From positions 15,657,148 to 15,721,147 of the forward strand of contig NC_049993.1 in the NCBI RefSeq assembly GCF_000003815.2: DNA of 64,000 nt. Reading direction: 5' to 3'. Positions 37,801-50,112 of the stretch are shown here, piece by piece. The first letter of the stretch is position 1; every line of letters begins with the position of its first letter. The notes under the pieces are model-generated. The model did no database searches. It saw nothing but the letters and a program-made list of their open reading frames with translations, and had not been told where the DNA came from. The position numbers and the translations under genes were made by a program. The DNA comes from Branchiostoma floridae (taxonomy: Eukaryota; Chordata; Leptocardii; Amphioxiformes; Branchiostomatidae).

Positions 37801-40800
37801 GCTCTTCTGCTAATGTGTCAATAGCGTGACAGACAAAATTTTCCACTTCCACAAGAACCTTGACTTTTTAAAACAAATTCTAAACTTTCAAAAAGTCAAG
37901 AAATGAGGACAATAAAACACTGAACCATTTTTATGATAATACATTTACCAATCTGGTCGGTTCCCCTCCTCCATAGCAAGCGGGCAGTCGCTTTTCTCGT
38001 TGTCAGGACAGACCAGAAGAACAGGTTTCTCTCAGCTACACCGTCTTCGTCATCATCATCTTCATCGTCATTATCATTATCATCTTCACTGTCATTCCTG
38101 AAGTCTCCTTCTGTCATTCTTTTGGTAAAGGAAAGTAAAGTACCATGTTAAGTTAAGGTGCGTTTAGAAAATCTAAAAAGTATTGATATCACATATGACG
38201 CAATGGAGAAATAGTGATCAGAAGAAAGTCTAGAACAAAATTACCCCCTGCAGTTACAAGAAAAATGTTTGAAAACCCAAACTTATACAATTTCAACCCG
38301 ACATCTAGAGCTCTCTATCCAAAGCTCATGAACACATGTACATCAAAGCATGTCCTAAACAACGGATACAAGACACATTGTCCACAACATACAGACTGTC
38401 GGACCTTAATATTACTTTCAAGCCTTATACCTCAGCATTGTTTTCATCTGGCTCTCCAGAAGTCTGCCACAGATGACAGCATCCACGTCAGATAGGTCCA
38501 GCAGCTCTCGGTGCTGCTCCGGCTGCCGGCTGTCCTTCTCTTCTTCTATCAGTCTGTTCAGAGTCGTCGCGCTACCGTCATTAGCCATGTCATACAGAGC
38601 CTTTTGGTAGGAATCATATGACATAAGGTTAGCATGCATACAAGTTAATCTATTTTGATATTTTACATAGTTCACAAAGCTAACATGTTTACAACACCGT
38701 CATTGGGTTATGTAAATGAGTTAGTGACGTCACTGCCTTGACCGTGTTAGGAATACCATGATCCTCTTCACTCTCTTCAACTATGGCTGAAGTCGAATAA
38801 ACACACTTGATTGAAGGACTCATTGACTCATTCATCCGACGTCTTTTGGTCGATGTTGATGCACCAAGAACGATAGCGAATAACGAATAACACCTGGCCA
38901 GTGAGCCATCAGCTAAGGATTGTAACGGAAAATTGATAATTTCCGTTTGCATCATAAAGTTGATACTGATGTTGTTAGGATTATGAGATCCCGTTACACC
39001 TATAATTTTTATTTGACCGATTATTGATGCTCAGGCTTTTCCTTCGATAATCCAAGTTAGAGTAATAGAGGCTTGTGATTATTCCACAGGATTGCTGACC
39101 TACCCGAGCTGTATGCGGTGTCATTTTCTGTAAGCACCGAATAAAATCACCGAGTGAGCAATCGAACGCGGGTATTCTATAATGTTTTATGTCCTATATA
39201 TATATATCTCATTCTTATTATACTATTCACCACTTGTGGTACTTCTGTGAGGTTACTATGAAATGGGGCCTTTTGATTACGCAACGTCTTTAATATGATT
39301 ATATCATAATTTGTTATATAAACTCACCTTAATGTAGAGTTCCGTAAGCCTCTGCTTGGTGAGGAATGTCGGTAGGTACATCCCGTTGTCCAACAGCATC
39401 TCCACCACCTCAGCGTTATCTTGCAGCAGCGCCATGACCATATACGGGTCTTTGTTCACACTCTGCAAAAATGTCCATTGTTCCCTTATGATTTATTTAT
39501 TGATTATGAAGAAAGCTAGACGTCTCTGTGATCTTGATTAGAAGATACATTGATGGAATGTAAGAAAGGTACGGTTGATAAACGAATATTTACTGTTTTA
39601 ATAATTTCCATGCTTGTGCTATACAATTGCATGAACGGTCGTAGAAACTTCAAATGCCGCAACTGACTTCACTATCATTTATAGACTACTTCGTGCTCTC
39701 TATGTGTAGTTCCTTTTGGGCTCTATGTTATTTAAGTGGATTATAATGAGTCACCCTGAAGCCCACTTTTGTGCAGATCTCAATAAAACTTATCTTTACA
39801 TGGCATTAAAAAGGCGGAGAATAACCTACAGATTATTTTATACAGACGAAATAATATTTTTGCCTATAGGTTACATACTTTGCTCTCTCCGCGCGGTTTT
39901 AAGATGCATGAGTGAATTTTTCATAAATCGCACGATAATGCGGGCACCACTGTACTACAAACAGTGCTCTCTGTATGTAAGGGTTTTCAGAACAAAACCT
40001 GCAGTTTCCGTATCCGGTTCCGTGTGAAGATCTCGTCCTGCCAGGCGCTGCCGCTCGTTTTCCAGTCCAGCGCCAGGTCCAACTGGTCTTCCGGTGACGC
40101 AATTTCCGCTTCCGGGTGGAAACACATGCACAGAAAACAGTCTATTAGTATATAACATCATTGATCTCAAGGAAAATAGATATTGATACGAAGGGGGGTA
40201 CACCATGCAATATCTAAATGATCAAGAACCCAAAATGATATCTATCACCTGTGATGTGTCACATTGACTGACAGAGATACATGTGTCAAACATACCTTTT
40301 AGGAGCGCCCGCAGTAAACCTTCGTCAATGTCCATGGCGTCAGACTCATTCAGACGCACCACTGTCACCTGAGTGAATAATAAAAAGACGCTACACATCA
40401 ACTTTGACTCACTGCATTGTCTTCCCTAACTGTTTTATTTCAAGATAAGAAAAATGATACAAGGACAACAGCAAAAAGGGAATAATTTGATGACTCAGAG
40501 GATGGTCATATCAAAATGAGGATGACCTTTGCTTGCTGTGCTGTTTTCAGGGCTGCAATGTTGATGAACTTATAAGTTAACAACAATTTCCGGGATTCTA
40601 TTTAGCAAATGATATACTAGTAATAGCAGAAATCAAAGCCGTGACCTCAATATTTTGTGCTATCAAGCCTAGCTAGCCATTTCCCATTCACTCCGGCGTT
40701 AAAGATAAGGGTTGGTAATCACAGGATGGCAAACACAACTGCACTCGGAAGAAAATGGCTCTTGGTGGCAAATTTGCAGATTTTAGCACACCAACGCACC

Positions 40801-43800
40801 ATATCCGTGTTTGTTTTTGGCATACTTTTGACATAAAAACCGAACATGCTCGGTGAGCGTCACTCTACCGTCTTGTTATCTAAATTTCATATCATGTAAA
40901 GTGCCTTTCTCAAGGGCAGAAAGTCGGGGCAGGGCGAGGATCGAGGACCTCGCGGCATATAGTATGGTAGTTCTTTAGGCGCAACCATGGAGTACTTACT
41001 TCCAGCATTTTGATGTCTATCAGACATCATCATCATAAAATGACTGAAAACTACTTATAGCTACTATTACTGTCTGAAGATGTCTCACCAGGTTCCGGTT
41101 CTCCTCCTTCAGGATGCTGTTGAGATATCTCATGAGGCTGATGACGTAAGGAGGGGCGTGTGCTCCTTCCCACTTCAGGTCTAGGGCGGATCTCAGCTTC
41201 TCCTCAACATCTTCCAGCTTCAAGAGCTCACTGAGGAAGCCATCAAAGCAGGTAGAAATATTCAACCAATCAAATTTCAAATCAGATTCAAATGCCACTT
41301 TAGTGTCAGTTCAGTTTAGTTCACTCATTTATTTTCTGGTGACGCTATGGTGAATCTAGATCTGTCGCGCATGACAAACAAGAGATCAAAGTTCCGCTAG
41401 ATTTTTATACTTTGAATTTCCTGATTGATTATGAGATCTTGATTTGTATACAAGCGGTTTCAAGTAGCGAAACTGATGCCTAAGATGACCAACCCTTTTC
41501 GAATGTCTTTCATTGTAAACGGTTGGCCAAGACATAAATACGATCATACGTGTGTGCAAACATTTCATGCCTCCTTGAAATATTTATGTTAAAATCTGAT
41601 CCATCTATCGACGCATTTCCGACTTATTTCTTTAAGGCAACAAATGCAACAGATATGCATAGTAGTAATAATCAGTAACATGAAGACAAGAAATCAAAAT
41701 ACATTTGATAATATATTCGAGAACTTTGACTTCCTGTTAGTGCCCTCGACGCGCCTAGCACCTAACATAAAAATGTAAATAAATAAAGAAAACGAGTTCT
41801 TACTTCTTTATCTTCTTCCGGGCAGCCAATGCGATGACGTCTGCCGCACCTCCACTTCCGTCCAAGATGACGACAGGAATTCCTCTTCTTAACGCTTTCT
41901 TGGTGCTCTTTAAGGTGGTGGATCCTCCCTCTATCAGCAACAGGACTACGGGAATCGTCCGGCCTGTATCAAAATTTAAAAAAAAAACGCTACCCTGTGA
42001 CGTCTTAATAAGAGTATCCTTTCAATTGGTTCAGTTTATACGAGCGATCGCTGTTGTTCTTTATATCCGGGATATTGGACGGTTGGTGCCTACCAGGACG
42101 TCAGTAGATTGGATCAAAAATTGATAATAAAATTAGCGGCTCAAATTACTGGTTAATTATAATATGTAAATCAATATTTTGCCAAACACTTGCTTTTTGC
42201 CTACCACTGCGTCACCGTGACATCATCGCGATCGCTCGTATTGTATCTATTGTAAACGAAGATTGAGTGAAAATTGTTAGAACTTTGCTAAGTCATTGTA
42301 AAAAAAATGACTTTGATTTGCTTTGAGAAACAAATCGGGCCGGGGGGGGGGGGGTGTTTTCAAGATAACATGCGGTGTCTCGACGTGCAGAATTCTGTAT
42401 CGAAAAATTATTGCGGGGATTTGATTTAGTAGTGGGCGGGGGCGACTGTTAGGTTTGCAGTTAATTAAAACTACCATGCATAATCTTACCGTATGTGGAA
42501 GAATACTCGCTTTGATTTCGTGTGATGCAACGTTTTAGCGTTATTTGTTTGAGAGTTATCATTCAAGACACTGAATACGACTACTTTGTGACAGTATTTA
42601 TGTAGAGGAGGCTATCTACATCAGAGTATACCAACCTTCTCTCAATCATGTAACTCAGACTTTGCCGACGGCGATGCCGACTTTCATCAGGCTTTGACCC
42701 AGTGCTGACGTAACATCTGCATAAACTTTGCATATTTAGGGCATTTGGCCTACTCGTATACGACCGACGTGACAACACTGACAGTACACTTCAATCAGAG
42801 GTTCGGCTCAGACTGCTTTCTGGGGCGTTTCGGGGCGTTTTTGTCGGATTTTCTACAGTTTTCTCCCTGATTGGCCAGTGGATATGAAGAAAAATAGACA
42901 AAAAGGCAGCCCAGTAAAAATGCAAAAGAAACGTCTTAAAAAGCCAAAGCTGAACCTCTGATTCGAGAGTCCAATAGATCACCTTTGGCGCCTTGTCCTA
43001 TGGCCTGCTGTCCGATGTACTGTTCCAGTCTGGTCCGCACCTCCACATCAGACCAGCCTTCAGTTTCTACTGTCCCGTCGTCCACCAGGATGAAGTGTGT
43101 GTGATTCAGGTCCAGAGGTGCCGTCTCCTTTTGCAATCTGTATCTTACAGAAAACCTTCCGATTCCCTGTTAAAAGACACAGAAAACAGGATGACAAATG
43201 GTCTTAAATGTAAACAAAGTATTTCTTTATTTAGGAAAACTTTTCTGTTAACGTCTCTTACATTCATCTTGGAAATACTGACTGGTCGTACTTCGTACTG
43301 CATGTACGTCGCTGGTAACAGGTGCGGTCCCAAACTTCAAGTATTCACACATATATACAGAGGTAGTGAATTGATTTAGTGCTCACAATGCGTCTACAAT
43401 TGCCCTGGGGAAGGTTACAGACTTTCAAAAAAAGGTAAAATTGAATAAATCACTTATAAATGTATCTGATTTATTTGAGGATATATGCTTAAAACCACCC
43501 CCTTCTTTAACATCCTTGGATCCTACGATCATTATCAGTCTTTTTCGGGGAGGGGGGGGGGGGGCAAAGGAACAAAGACATTTAGTGACTTTATGAAGAA
43601 CGAGCTACTGAACTCCTTACAGACACACTCGATTATCCTTTAGTCACAATTGCATATTAAGTAACTGTACGGAGTGAATCCCCGGACGGTCTCTGAAGCC
43701 ACAACTTTGTCCCGGTGGACTGCCGGTTGCCGCTGGGGTATCTCTTGGTGTTTTCACGGCTAGTTAACGGCAACTACTTGTCACTGGGTTACAGGTTGAT

Positions 43801-46800
43801 TTTAACTCAGAACTTAAATCTCAGGTCCCTTCAGTGCCCAAATTTACCCAGCAGCCACAGAGTGCGCCAGGGGGGCAAGGTGTGGTCACGCAAATACAAA
43901 AAGCCCCTACCCGACAAAGCCCGTTTTTAACAACTGTGACCAAGACCCTGTTCTATGTCAGACCATCTCACCTTCTGCCCCTGCAGCCTGTGCCTGTTGT
44001 GCACGTTTCCCCATGTGGTGATCCCGACCAGGTTGACGGCGGGATGTCCGGAGTCGGACAGACAGTTCGCCCCGCCCCAGATCGCTTCCCCCACGTACTT
44101 GGACACGCCGCGGTGTAAGCCGGCAGTGATGATCCACGCTCCTGACAAGGACACAACATTTTAGCAAAAAAATGTTCAACTTGAAAAAAAAAAAACATAA
44201 TATCAAGCCAAACCTGTCGATGTGCATGTCAAGCAATGTCCTAGGTAAGTAATGGCCAAATATCACCAGTCAATCACGTGACCACCTACAATAAAGGGAC
44301 ACCTTGATTGGCTGTTAAATGCACTGCCAATAATAACAGGGCGCTATCTGATTGGCTAATGTTCAGTCAGCGCTAACACAGCGAGAAGGATGAATCACAC
44401 ACCGGTGCACCAGGGTCATTGTTTTGCTTGACAAGCGGTTGGCATGATAGAATATAAATAGGATATTAAACTTATTCAATCAAGAATTTAGGTACATCTC
44501 ATTCCTTTCGATTTCTTTAGATATCGCAATGTCGTTACTTACAACACTCAGGACGGCACCCTTAGTTTCTTAGTTCGTTATATACACATTATGTACTAAC
44601 TTTTTTACATCTAAGAGGCTGTGTACCCTATATATTTAATTCGAAAAAAGTTTCAATAGAATCATGGCAAATACAGGACGATTTGAGCTTTCATGAAATA
44701 AACAAAAGTTCAAACAAACAAACAAATAAAATGCTTACCTGTGCTAAGAGCTGCATTAGCCAGACCCTTGTTAACTTTCTTAAGCCGTTCTTTCAAGACA
44801 AACTTGGCGTCTCCACCGACCACGGATATGATCAAATTCGGGGGTTTCATGTCCCAGCATGACGTCATTAACTCCCATAAGACTTCAGGGTCAATGTCCT
44901 TCGTCACTCGTACGTACTAGGAAAGAGAAAATGGTTAATTTGTCCTCCTGTCTTTATGTACACGTTACATACATCCACTCCATAAATTAATTTCAAGATA
45001 CTTAGTTTTTATATTAATATATTTCTATGAGGAGAGTCATACCTATCACTGCTAATGTATTACATAATATTATGAACGTATTGAACTATATTGACTTAAT
45101 TCCAACTCAAGAACTTGGACACATGATACTTATCATCGAGTATTAAAAGACGAAGGTCGATACAGACTTCTATTAGAACGTAGTGACGTAGTGTATACTG
45201 AGTACAAGGGTCATCAGCTTTGCCAGGATGTGGTAGAGACCTCCACTCTAGCTTGTTCAGTCACCAAAGATGCCGACCATACCAACACACATCGTTTCTA
45301 TAAGACCGACGGAGGCCAATGATAATGTTTGGCTTCTGAATATAGTTTCTGTCTTGGCAATAGATCACAGTTTCTGTCATGGCATGTATGATTAATGAAT
45401 ATGAAGCGGTGTACCGAAAGTGCGAAAAGGAACGAAAAGATCGGATAGGAACGAAGTATGAAGCAACTTGAAATAAAATCAATGGTAATGTAAGGCAACG
45501 GTAAACTGTGATCGGCAAATGCATATGAAACGGGCTTTATTTTGGCATTTTGCGGCTTGCTCCACGAAATTCCTATAGCCCCAATGGTTCAATGGAGGAA
45601 TGGATATTGATGAGACCTATCTATGCATATCTATGCTCATCTACTTGTTAATGTGGTTATTACATTCCTTAGAATATCCATATTACATTTATATTATAAA
45701 ATTTCACAAGAAGGAATGGATTATGTCGAGAACGATTGCGCATATTTTATCATAAAAAGCCATGCTATGTGGATATAGTTGTTTAAAAAATGCAATGCTA
45801 GCAAAGTTACAAGTATATGTATTGCACAATTTGTAAGAATTTGACCTTAGAGAAATATAGGTCGCATGTTCGAACCCAGGGAAGTCGACGATCGGAAGTT
45901 CGAGCCCAGCATGTTGGGAATTATTTTTCCTTCCTTTTTTTTTCACACTTTCATTAATATTAATACAACGCCTTAAATTTGTTTTGCAACAAGGACATCT
46001 AAACCCGGCATTGGGATTTTTTTGTCATCAGCGAGGGCCTGATGTCGGTCGCAAGAGGCAGAAATTTATTTGTATTGAATATGACGGAAAATTGTTGACA
46101 GAAATTGTATTTCCCAATATCCTTTGCACAAATTCCTCACGTTGGCACCTTTCTTCCCGCCAAAATGATGAATACTCATGGTACAACTTGATGAAATCTC
46201 TTTGGTACAATGTATATATGTCTATCCTTTCACAGCTTTTCTTTCGTTGTGAACGAGCGAGAAGATATGTCTCCAGTCTCCAGAAAACCATGTTGTTGGC
46301 CCTGTTGAAAGGAGCTGTCATGCTCGTGGAGCAGCAGTTTATTAGCATATCTTTCCTGACCGGATTTCGCGGGTCATTTGCATGCGGGGCTGCCCTCTAG
46401 GGAGAATAAAAGCCACCCAAATACAACAACAACGTTACAATCTTGCCTCATCCTGAAAATGTATAATAATCGATATTTATCTACCACCCACTGAATTTTA
46501 GTCCTTACTTTCTTATCTCAGTTCCGTTTCTTTGTATTTCGCAGATCTTCAAAGAATAATTTAGCCACACAAAAACAACAGCCTGAAACAGCGCTGTAAA
46601 AATTTGATATTGTCAAATTCTCGGTAAAATAAAACACGTTTCATATGCTTCTAACGCCCACAGTACCGATTCCTTATATTCTCATTGATTTTATTTAAGT
46701 TTGCTTCATACTCCGTTCCTTTTCGTTCCTTTTCGTTCCTTTTCGTTCCTTTTCGTTCCTTTTCGTTCCTTTTCGTTCCTTTTCGTTCCTTTTCGTTCCT

Positions 46801-48210
46801 TTTCGTTCCTTTTCGTTCCTTTTCGTTCCTTTTCGCACTTTCGGTAGACCCATATGAAGCATACCGGCGACGCCTGCCCGTAGCTGCGGAACTTGAGTTC
46901 CCCGAAAGACCCGTCCACTACTCCGCGATCACGGTGCTGGCTGACAAAGGTCCTCAGTTTCTACAGAACAGGTTGATTACATACACAATGGCACCGAAGA
47001 TGAAAATATTCTTATCACTTCAGAATAGCATTATAATCATGAACTAAGTCTATTTTGGTTAACAAGCCTGAGGTCCCTTTAAACTGCAATAGATATTACA
47101 AGGGTTTAGTTAAACTTTCAACGGACAGCCCGCTGGGTAGTAAGTCACACAAAACAGTGATCAGCCNNNNNNNNNNNNNNNNNNNNNNNNNNNNNNNNNN
47201 NNNNNNNNNNNNNNNNNNNNNNNNNNNNNNNNNNNNNNNNNNNNNNNNNNNNNNNNNNNNNNNNNNNNNNNNNNNNNNNNNNNNNNNNNNNNNNNNNNNN
47301 NNNNNNNNNNNNNNNNNNNNNNNNNNNNNNNNNNNNNNNNNNNNNNNNNNNNNNNNNNNNNNNNNNNNNNNNNNNNNNNNNNNNNNNNNNNNNNNNNNNN
47401 NNNNNNNNNNNNNNNNNNNNNNNNNNNNNNNNNNNNNNNNNNNNNNNNNNNNNNNNNNNNNNNNNNNNNNNNNNNNNNNNNNNNNNNNNNNNNNNNNNNN
47501 NNNNNNNNNNNNNNNNNNNNNNNNNAGATGGTAGGAATTTGTTCTTTGCATTGTCCTTATCCTACACGGAACACCATTGCAGAAACTGGTAAAGAGTAGA
47601 TTTGAATAATTGGTCAATTACTCTGGTTGGTCTGATTAGTTATGAGCTGTTGGTGATGTCAGATTGGTCAGAATAAATCCTGTTGTACAAGTCGTGTAAG
47701 CTGCATTCGAGTTGTAGCACATCTCTATCAATACAAATACTACACACTGAATCACTCACCGCAGAAGGGCCATCAGCATCATCGCTTGTCACTGTCAGGG
47801 GTGTATCCTGTATTGGAACGTGTCAGAGAAAAAAGGGAAAGGGAACCTTTAAGTTAATGTAAGCTTATAATGCAACAGTTTCTACAAGCATAATCAGATC
47901 AACATAAAACCTCAACCTAAAATTGACGTTGAACTCCTAATAGTAATGCAGCATCGGTAATCCTCGATGTTTTTACACTATCCAAGTGATGAAGACACTC
48001 TTAAAAAAAGCCCTCGACCATAACTTTCTCTAAGCACATAAAATATGAATATCACTTAAATGGACAGCATAAAGCCTTGTTGGCAGACAGGTAATGTGAA
48101 ATACAACCAAATTGTTGGCGAAAAATAACTTCAATGTTTTACGTAAATACGTTACACATAGATAAAGACATCACCTCTTCGGTCTTTAGACGTTTCCTAC
48201 TGCTCATCAT
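29722..48210 (-). CDS. TRPM-family cation channel, about 1,130 aa, 25 coding exons
   Basis: Melastatin-type TRP channel subunit; TRPMs form tetrameric cation channels. The model starts at ATG 48210 (first of two tandem Met codons) and ends at TGA 29722. Exon borders are given in the five block entries below; all but one junction agree in phase. Order: N-terminal SLOG-type homology regions, helical MHR3/4, pre-S1, S1-S6, TRP box, short coiled coil, acidic tail. There is no C-terminal alpha-kinase or NUDT9 domain; length is near TRPM8/TRPM5. The pore words (VVRIPYWLIY) resemble the TRPM1/3/6/7 branch more than TRPM2/8. One junction (exon 22 to 23) has mismatched phase, so a small exon is probably missed. 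A solo LTR, a SINE, repeat A and a DNA transposon occupy introns. Confidence 0.92.
30171..30223. repeat. (TA)n microsatellite in TRPM intron
   Basis: Pure TA dinucleotide run of about 53 bp, 46 bases upstream of exon 24 on the gene strand. Confidence 0.95.
32431..36369 (-). CDS. TRPM exons 16-20: transmembrane domain and pore
   Basis: Exon 16, 36184-36369: hydrophobic pre-S1, then YQTAPITKFYYTV. Exon 17, 35487-35618: S1 (VFYVVFLMLFSLFLLTDL) and S2. Exon 18, 33592-33846: VWNRMDAAILVTFFLSF (S3) and YSCALILAFYRPLQMFYV (S4). Exon 19, 33032-33215: LLIFLSFLVVFVLAFGVVR (S5) and pore helix WKLFVDVVRIPYWLIY followed by AQLLTD. Exon 20, 32431-32515: S6 (LVTNVLLINLLIAMF). Six membrane spans plus re-entrant pore, as in all TRPMs. 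The filter position reads Ala-Gln where TRPM1/3/6/7 usually have Gly-Glu. Confidence 0.95.
33236..33360. repeat. ATC/ATT trinucleotide-rich tract in TRPM intron
   Basis: Repeated ATCATC/ATTATC words directly beside exon 19 (which starts at 33215 on the minus strand). Confidence 0.8.
34010..35062 (+). repeat. Repeat A relative with perfect terminal hairpin (TRPM intron)
   Basis: Diverged units with ATTATGCAAAT and ACCAAAAATCATGAAAATCC motifs, a CGCTAGGGGGTCC block, a CAGACAGACAGA tract, and a perfect 9-bp hairpin at the end (CCTCCATGA-CATT-TCATGGAGG, about 35038-35059). It shows the common plan of the family. Confidence 0.7.
36947..41230 (-). CDS. TRPM exons 8-15: MHR3/4 helical region
   Basis: Exons: 41089-41230, 40296-40368 (VTVVRLNESDAMDIDEGLLR), 39999-40108 (DQLDLALDWKTS), 39328-39462 (ALLQDNAEVVEMLLDNG), 38431-38600 (ALYDMANDGS), 37949-38118, 37606-37705 and 36947-37172 (VLDECYRLDPRRTLGLLT, MAIANSGKHMAFMSH). 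The ankyrin-like helical pairs are those expected before the membrane domain. Exon 13 (37949-38118) includes a run of almost pure Asp/Glu/Asn encoded by GAT/GAC/GAA codons, followed by RNLFFWSVLTTRKATARLLW. Confidence 0.92.
38699..38861 (+). repeat. Solo LTR of the TRIM-like family
   Basis: Diverged relative of 4361-4541. It keeps GGGTTATGT, the CRE TGACGTCA (38725-38732) and AATAAA (38796-38801). It is flanked by CACC at 38695-38698 and 38862-38865, a 4-bp target duplication. It lies in the intron between TRPM exons 12 and 11, antisense to the gene. Confidence 0.75.
40860..40985 (-). mobile_element. SINE fragment in TRPM intron
   Basis: Read on the minus strand, TGCCCTTGAGAAAGGCACTT resembles the conserved body of the plus-strand SINE at about 57660 (CCCTTGGGAAAGTCACG), preceded by a CGAGGTCCTCGATCC block. 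No intact Pol III promoter could be confirmed. Confidence 0.45.
41804..44916 (-). CDS. TRPM exons 4-7: SLOG-type N-terminal homology region
   Basis: Exon 4, 44739-44916: YVRVTKDIDPEVLWELM and PPNLIISVVGGDAKF. Exon 5, 43972-44141: GAWIITAGLHRGVSKYVGEA and VGITTWGNVHNRH. Exon 6, 42983-43166: NHTHFILVDDGTVETEGW and a TRLEQYI helix. Exon 7, 41804-41963: RTIPVVLLLIEGGSTTL and GIPVVILDGSGGAADVIA. These are the hallmark TRPM N-terminal blocks (ligand-fold nucleotide-binding type), read through phases 1, 0, 1 and 2 without conflict. Confidence 0.95.
45399..46859. mobile_element. DNA transposon copy 1 with 8-bp TSD, in TRPM intron 3
   Basis: A 1,445-bp element (45407-46851) flanked by ATATGAAG (45399-45406 and 46852-46859). 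The ends are imperfect inverted repeats, CGGTGTACCGAAAGTGCG and the complement of GGGTCTACCGAAAGTGCG. They continue into tandem copies of the 10-mer AAAAGGAACG: a few at the left, about 12 at the right (46716-46835). An 8-bp duplication is typical of hAT or P superfamilies, but no transposase is recognised, so it is probably non-autonomous. Interior frames are open on both strands (45984-46400 plus, 46028-46348 minus). Confidence 0.85.
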
Positions 48211-48227
48211 TGGTTTGTTGGTTTTCT
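46865..48227 (-). CDS. TRPM exons 1-3
   Basis: Exon 1, 48175-48227, with coding from ATG 48210 (MMSSRKRLKTEE). Exon 2, 47760-47807 (DTPLTVTSDDADGPSA), donor GCG|GTGAGT. Exon 3, 46865-46960, with DGSFGELKFRSYGQASP, the beta-strand block that starts the TRPM homology region. All are phase 0. The 359-base gap lies between exons 2 and 3, so an extra exon could be hidden there. The donor of exon 3 (CCG|GTATG) is five bases from a transposon target duplication. Confidence 0.75.
47167..47525. other. Assembly gap (359 N)
   Basis: Run of N between TRPM exons 2 and 3. Frames spanning it are meaningless. A coding exon or repeat could be hidden here. Confidence 1.
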
Positions 48228-50112
48228 CTGTAGCTTGTAAATGCCCTTAACATCCTTGTTGTTTCATAACTGAAATGCTGAGTATTGTAATCTGAATAGT
48301 ATAGATAATGAACAACATGTTGTAGTAAATAGAGACAGCTGAACTTCATAAAAATGTTAGAAACTAGTAAGTTTTCCGGACTTCATACACTTGAGTAATA
48401 CAGAAAATGTCATATTGCTTGTTTCCCTCTACCCGTGGATTTTTGTGGAGACCCTTACCTACCTTACATAAACCTAGAATACTACAACATTTACCATTTG
48501 TAACAGTATTACTGTATTGATTGCATTATTAATTTCTTGTGTCTATGAATCACTCAGATTGAAAGTTTTCATAATTGCTTAAAGGAAAATGTTTTCAGAT
48601 AATCCGGTCAACGCTACCATAAGACAGTCAGCAATGTTGCTGGTGTGTCTCTTTTTTATGTGGGTGCGGGGGTAATATACAGGTTAGACTGCCCGGGGCA
48701 ACTTAAAGAGCAGATCCGGTCAGCAGATGTCTTCTGGGGACAATTATCATTTTAGGCTACCCTGAAAAAAATCAGAAATTGGACACTTAGGTCAAAATCT
48801 AGAAAAAGGCAAAGAATCCCTACCGTGGGCCGCTGACCCTCTTTTTAAGTTCTTTAAGCAGAAACACATTATTAATTTCTAAAGGCCTAAATACCGTCAA
48901 CAAGCAATGGTTCAGTATAAATCATATAGTTTTCAATGAAAAGCATATTTCCAGCGAACTGCTGTACTAACTACGGAACAGAAAGAAGGAAATTCCATTA
49001 AAGAGTGACCAAAATTTTCCCAGATTTTACCAGTTGCAAGTAGAGACTAAATATTTCCAATTAAATCACAAAACCCACTCATATGAAACAGCACTGTGAC
49101 AATTCATTATTCACTGCCTTTGGAGAAGGAGTCTAACCTAACGATTAGAGTTAACATACTATTATAATAGTAGTACCTCGTAGTTGATTAGAAATGTACA
49201 GCGTTGCGATACTTTTACTTTGATAATTGTACATGCAATTATAGACTATATTACTTGTATCTATATCGAGCTATGGAAAACTATTAACCAGAAACCTTAC
49301 CTGTAGCGGACGTCGACACTAAATGGTCAGCAGACACCAACACACAACTGAACCATTTTGCATGTAGTAGTGACCTTTGACCCACCCACAGCTAAGAGAA
49401 AAACTAGTTCGACCGGTTAGTGTAGGCCTGGGGTTTACAATGAGCTAGGGGAGTTGTGGATACACGGTGGCGTTTTCTCTCACAAGCTGGCGGTGGGTTT
49501 TTTTTTTTCGTTTGGCGGTGTTTCTGTTTATTTGGCCGCCGGTGTTTTTGTTTGTTTTTCCCCAAGCAGTATTTACCTATCTTGTTTATGAAATAGAGTC
49601 GTATCTCTCACTTTGAATATTTTATCGTTTTACAGCAGCACTCAACTACTGTGGGGTTGATTTTAGAGAAATGTTTGAAGCAAAGCAAGGAATTCAAACC
49701 CTGAGCAAGTTTGTCATTAATGGCAATGATATATTTAAGACGGTCGCAAAATTGCAAAAGGCGTGGGGAGGAGTGCATAACTGTTTTGTATTAATGCCAT
49801 TACAAACTTAGTAACAATTACTTTATTGGCTTCTATAGTATACTAATAACTGCAGGCATAGTAAAAATACTATAGCATTTAGAGTATGAATTAAAGCGTG
49901 CTGAATGTAATAGATAAATGTAAGCTATCAGTTGTTTTACGAGCGTCTACGTAATACCGGTCACAACTGTTGTGTAATAAACTTCACTTGACTTTCTTAA
50001 AAAGTTTTATCAGGCTGGTACCTCACTTAATAATGAGAATTTTGTTCATTCCTTGATTTATTCTATACCGACATTTTGTTGCAATAAGTACGTGTTGCTG
50101 CTTACTTAGCGG
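48228..50112. other. TRPM upstream region, no other gene seen
   Basis: AT-rich. Apart from the possible 5' exon ending at 49301, and T/G-rich runs at 49490-49560, nothing recognisable. No TATA box or CpG island is evident. Confidence 0.5.
49301..49420 (-). other. Possible 5' non-coding exon of the TRPM gene
   Basis: On the minus strand a donor GCTACAG|GTAAGG ends a possible exon at 49301, about 1 kb upstream of the acceptor of coding exon 1 (GCTACAG|AG at 48227). No ATG-initiated frame is needed. The transcription start is not visible. Confidence 0.35.

Noticed and set aside
45868-45907. Two GTTCGARCCC words 30 bp apart, like tRNA B boxes, plus TGGTTCAATGG at about 45585
   Set aside because: Spacing and flanks do not fold into a tRNA, and the A-box-like word is about 280 bp away. 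They lie inside the transposon.
47055-47617. Frames spanning the N run
   Set aside because: They consist mostly of unknown bases.
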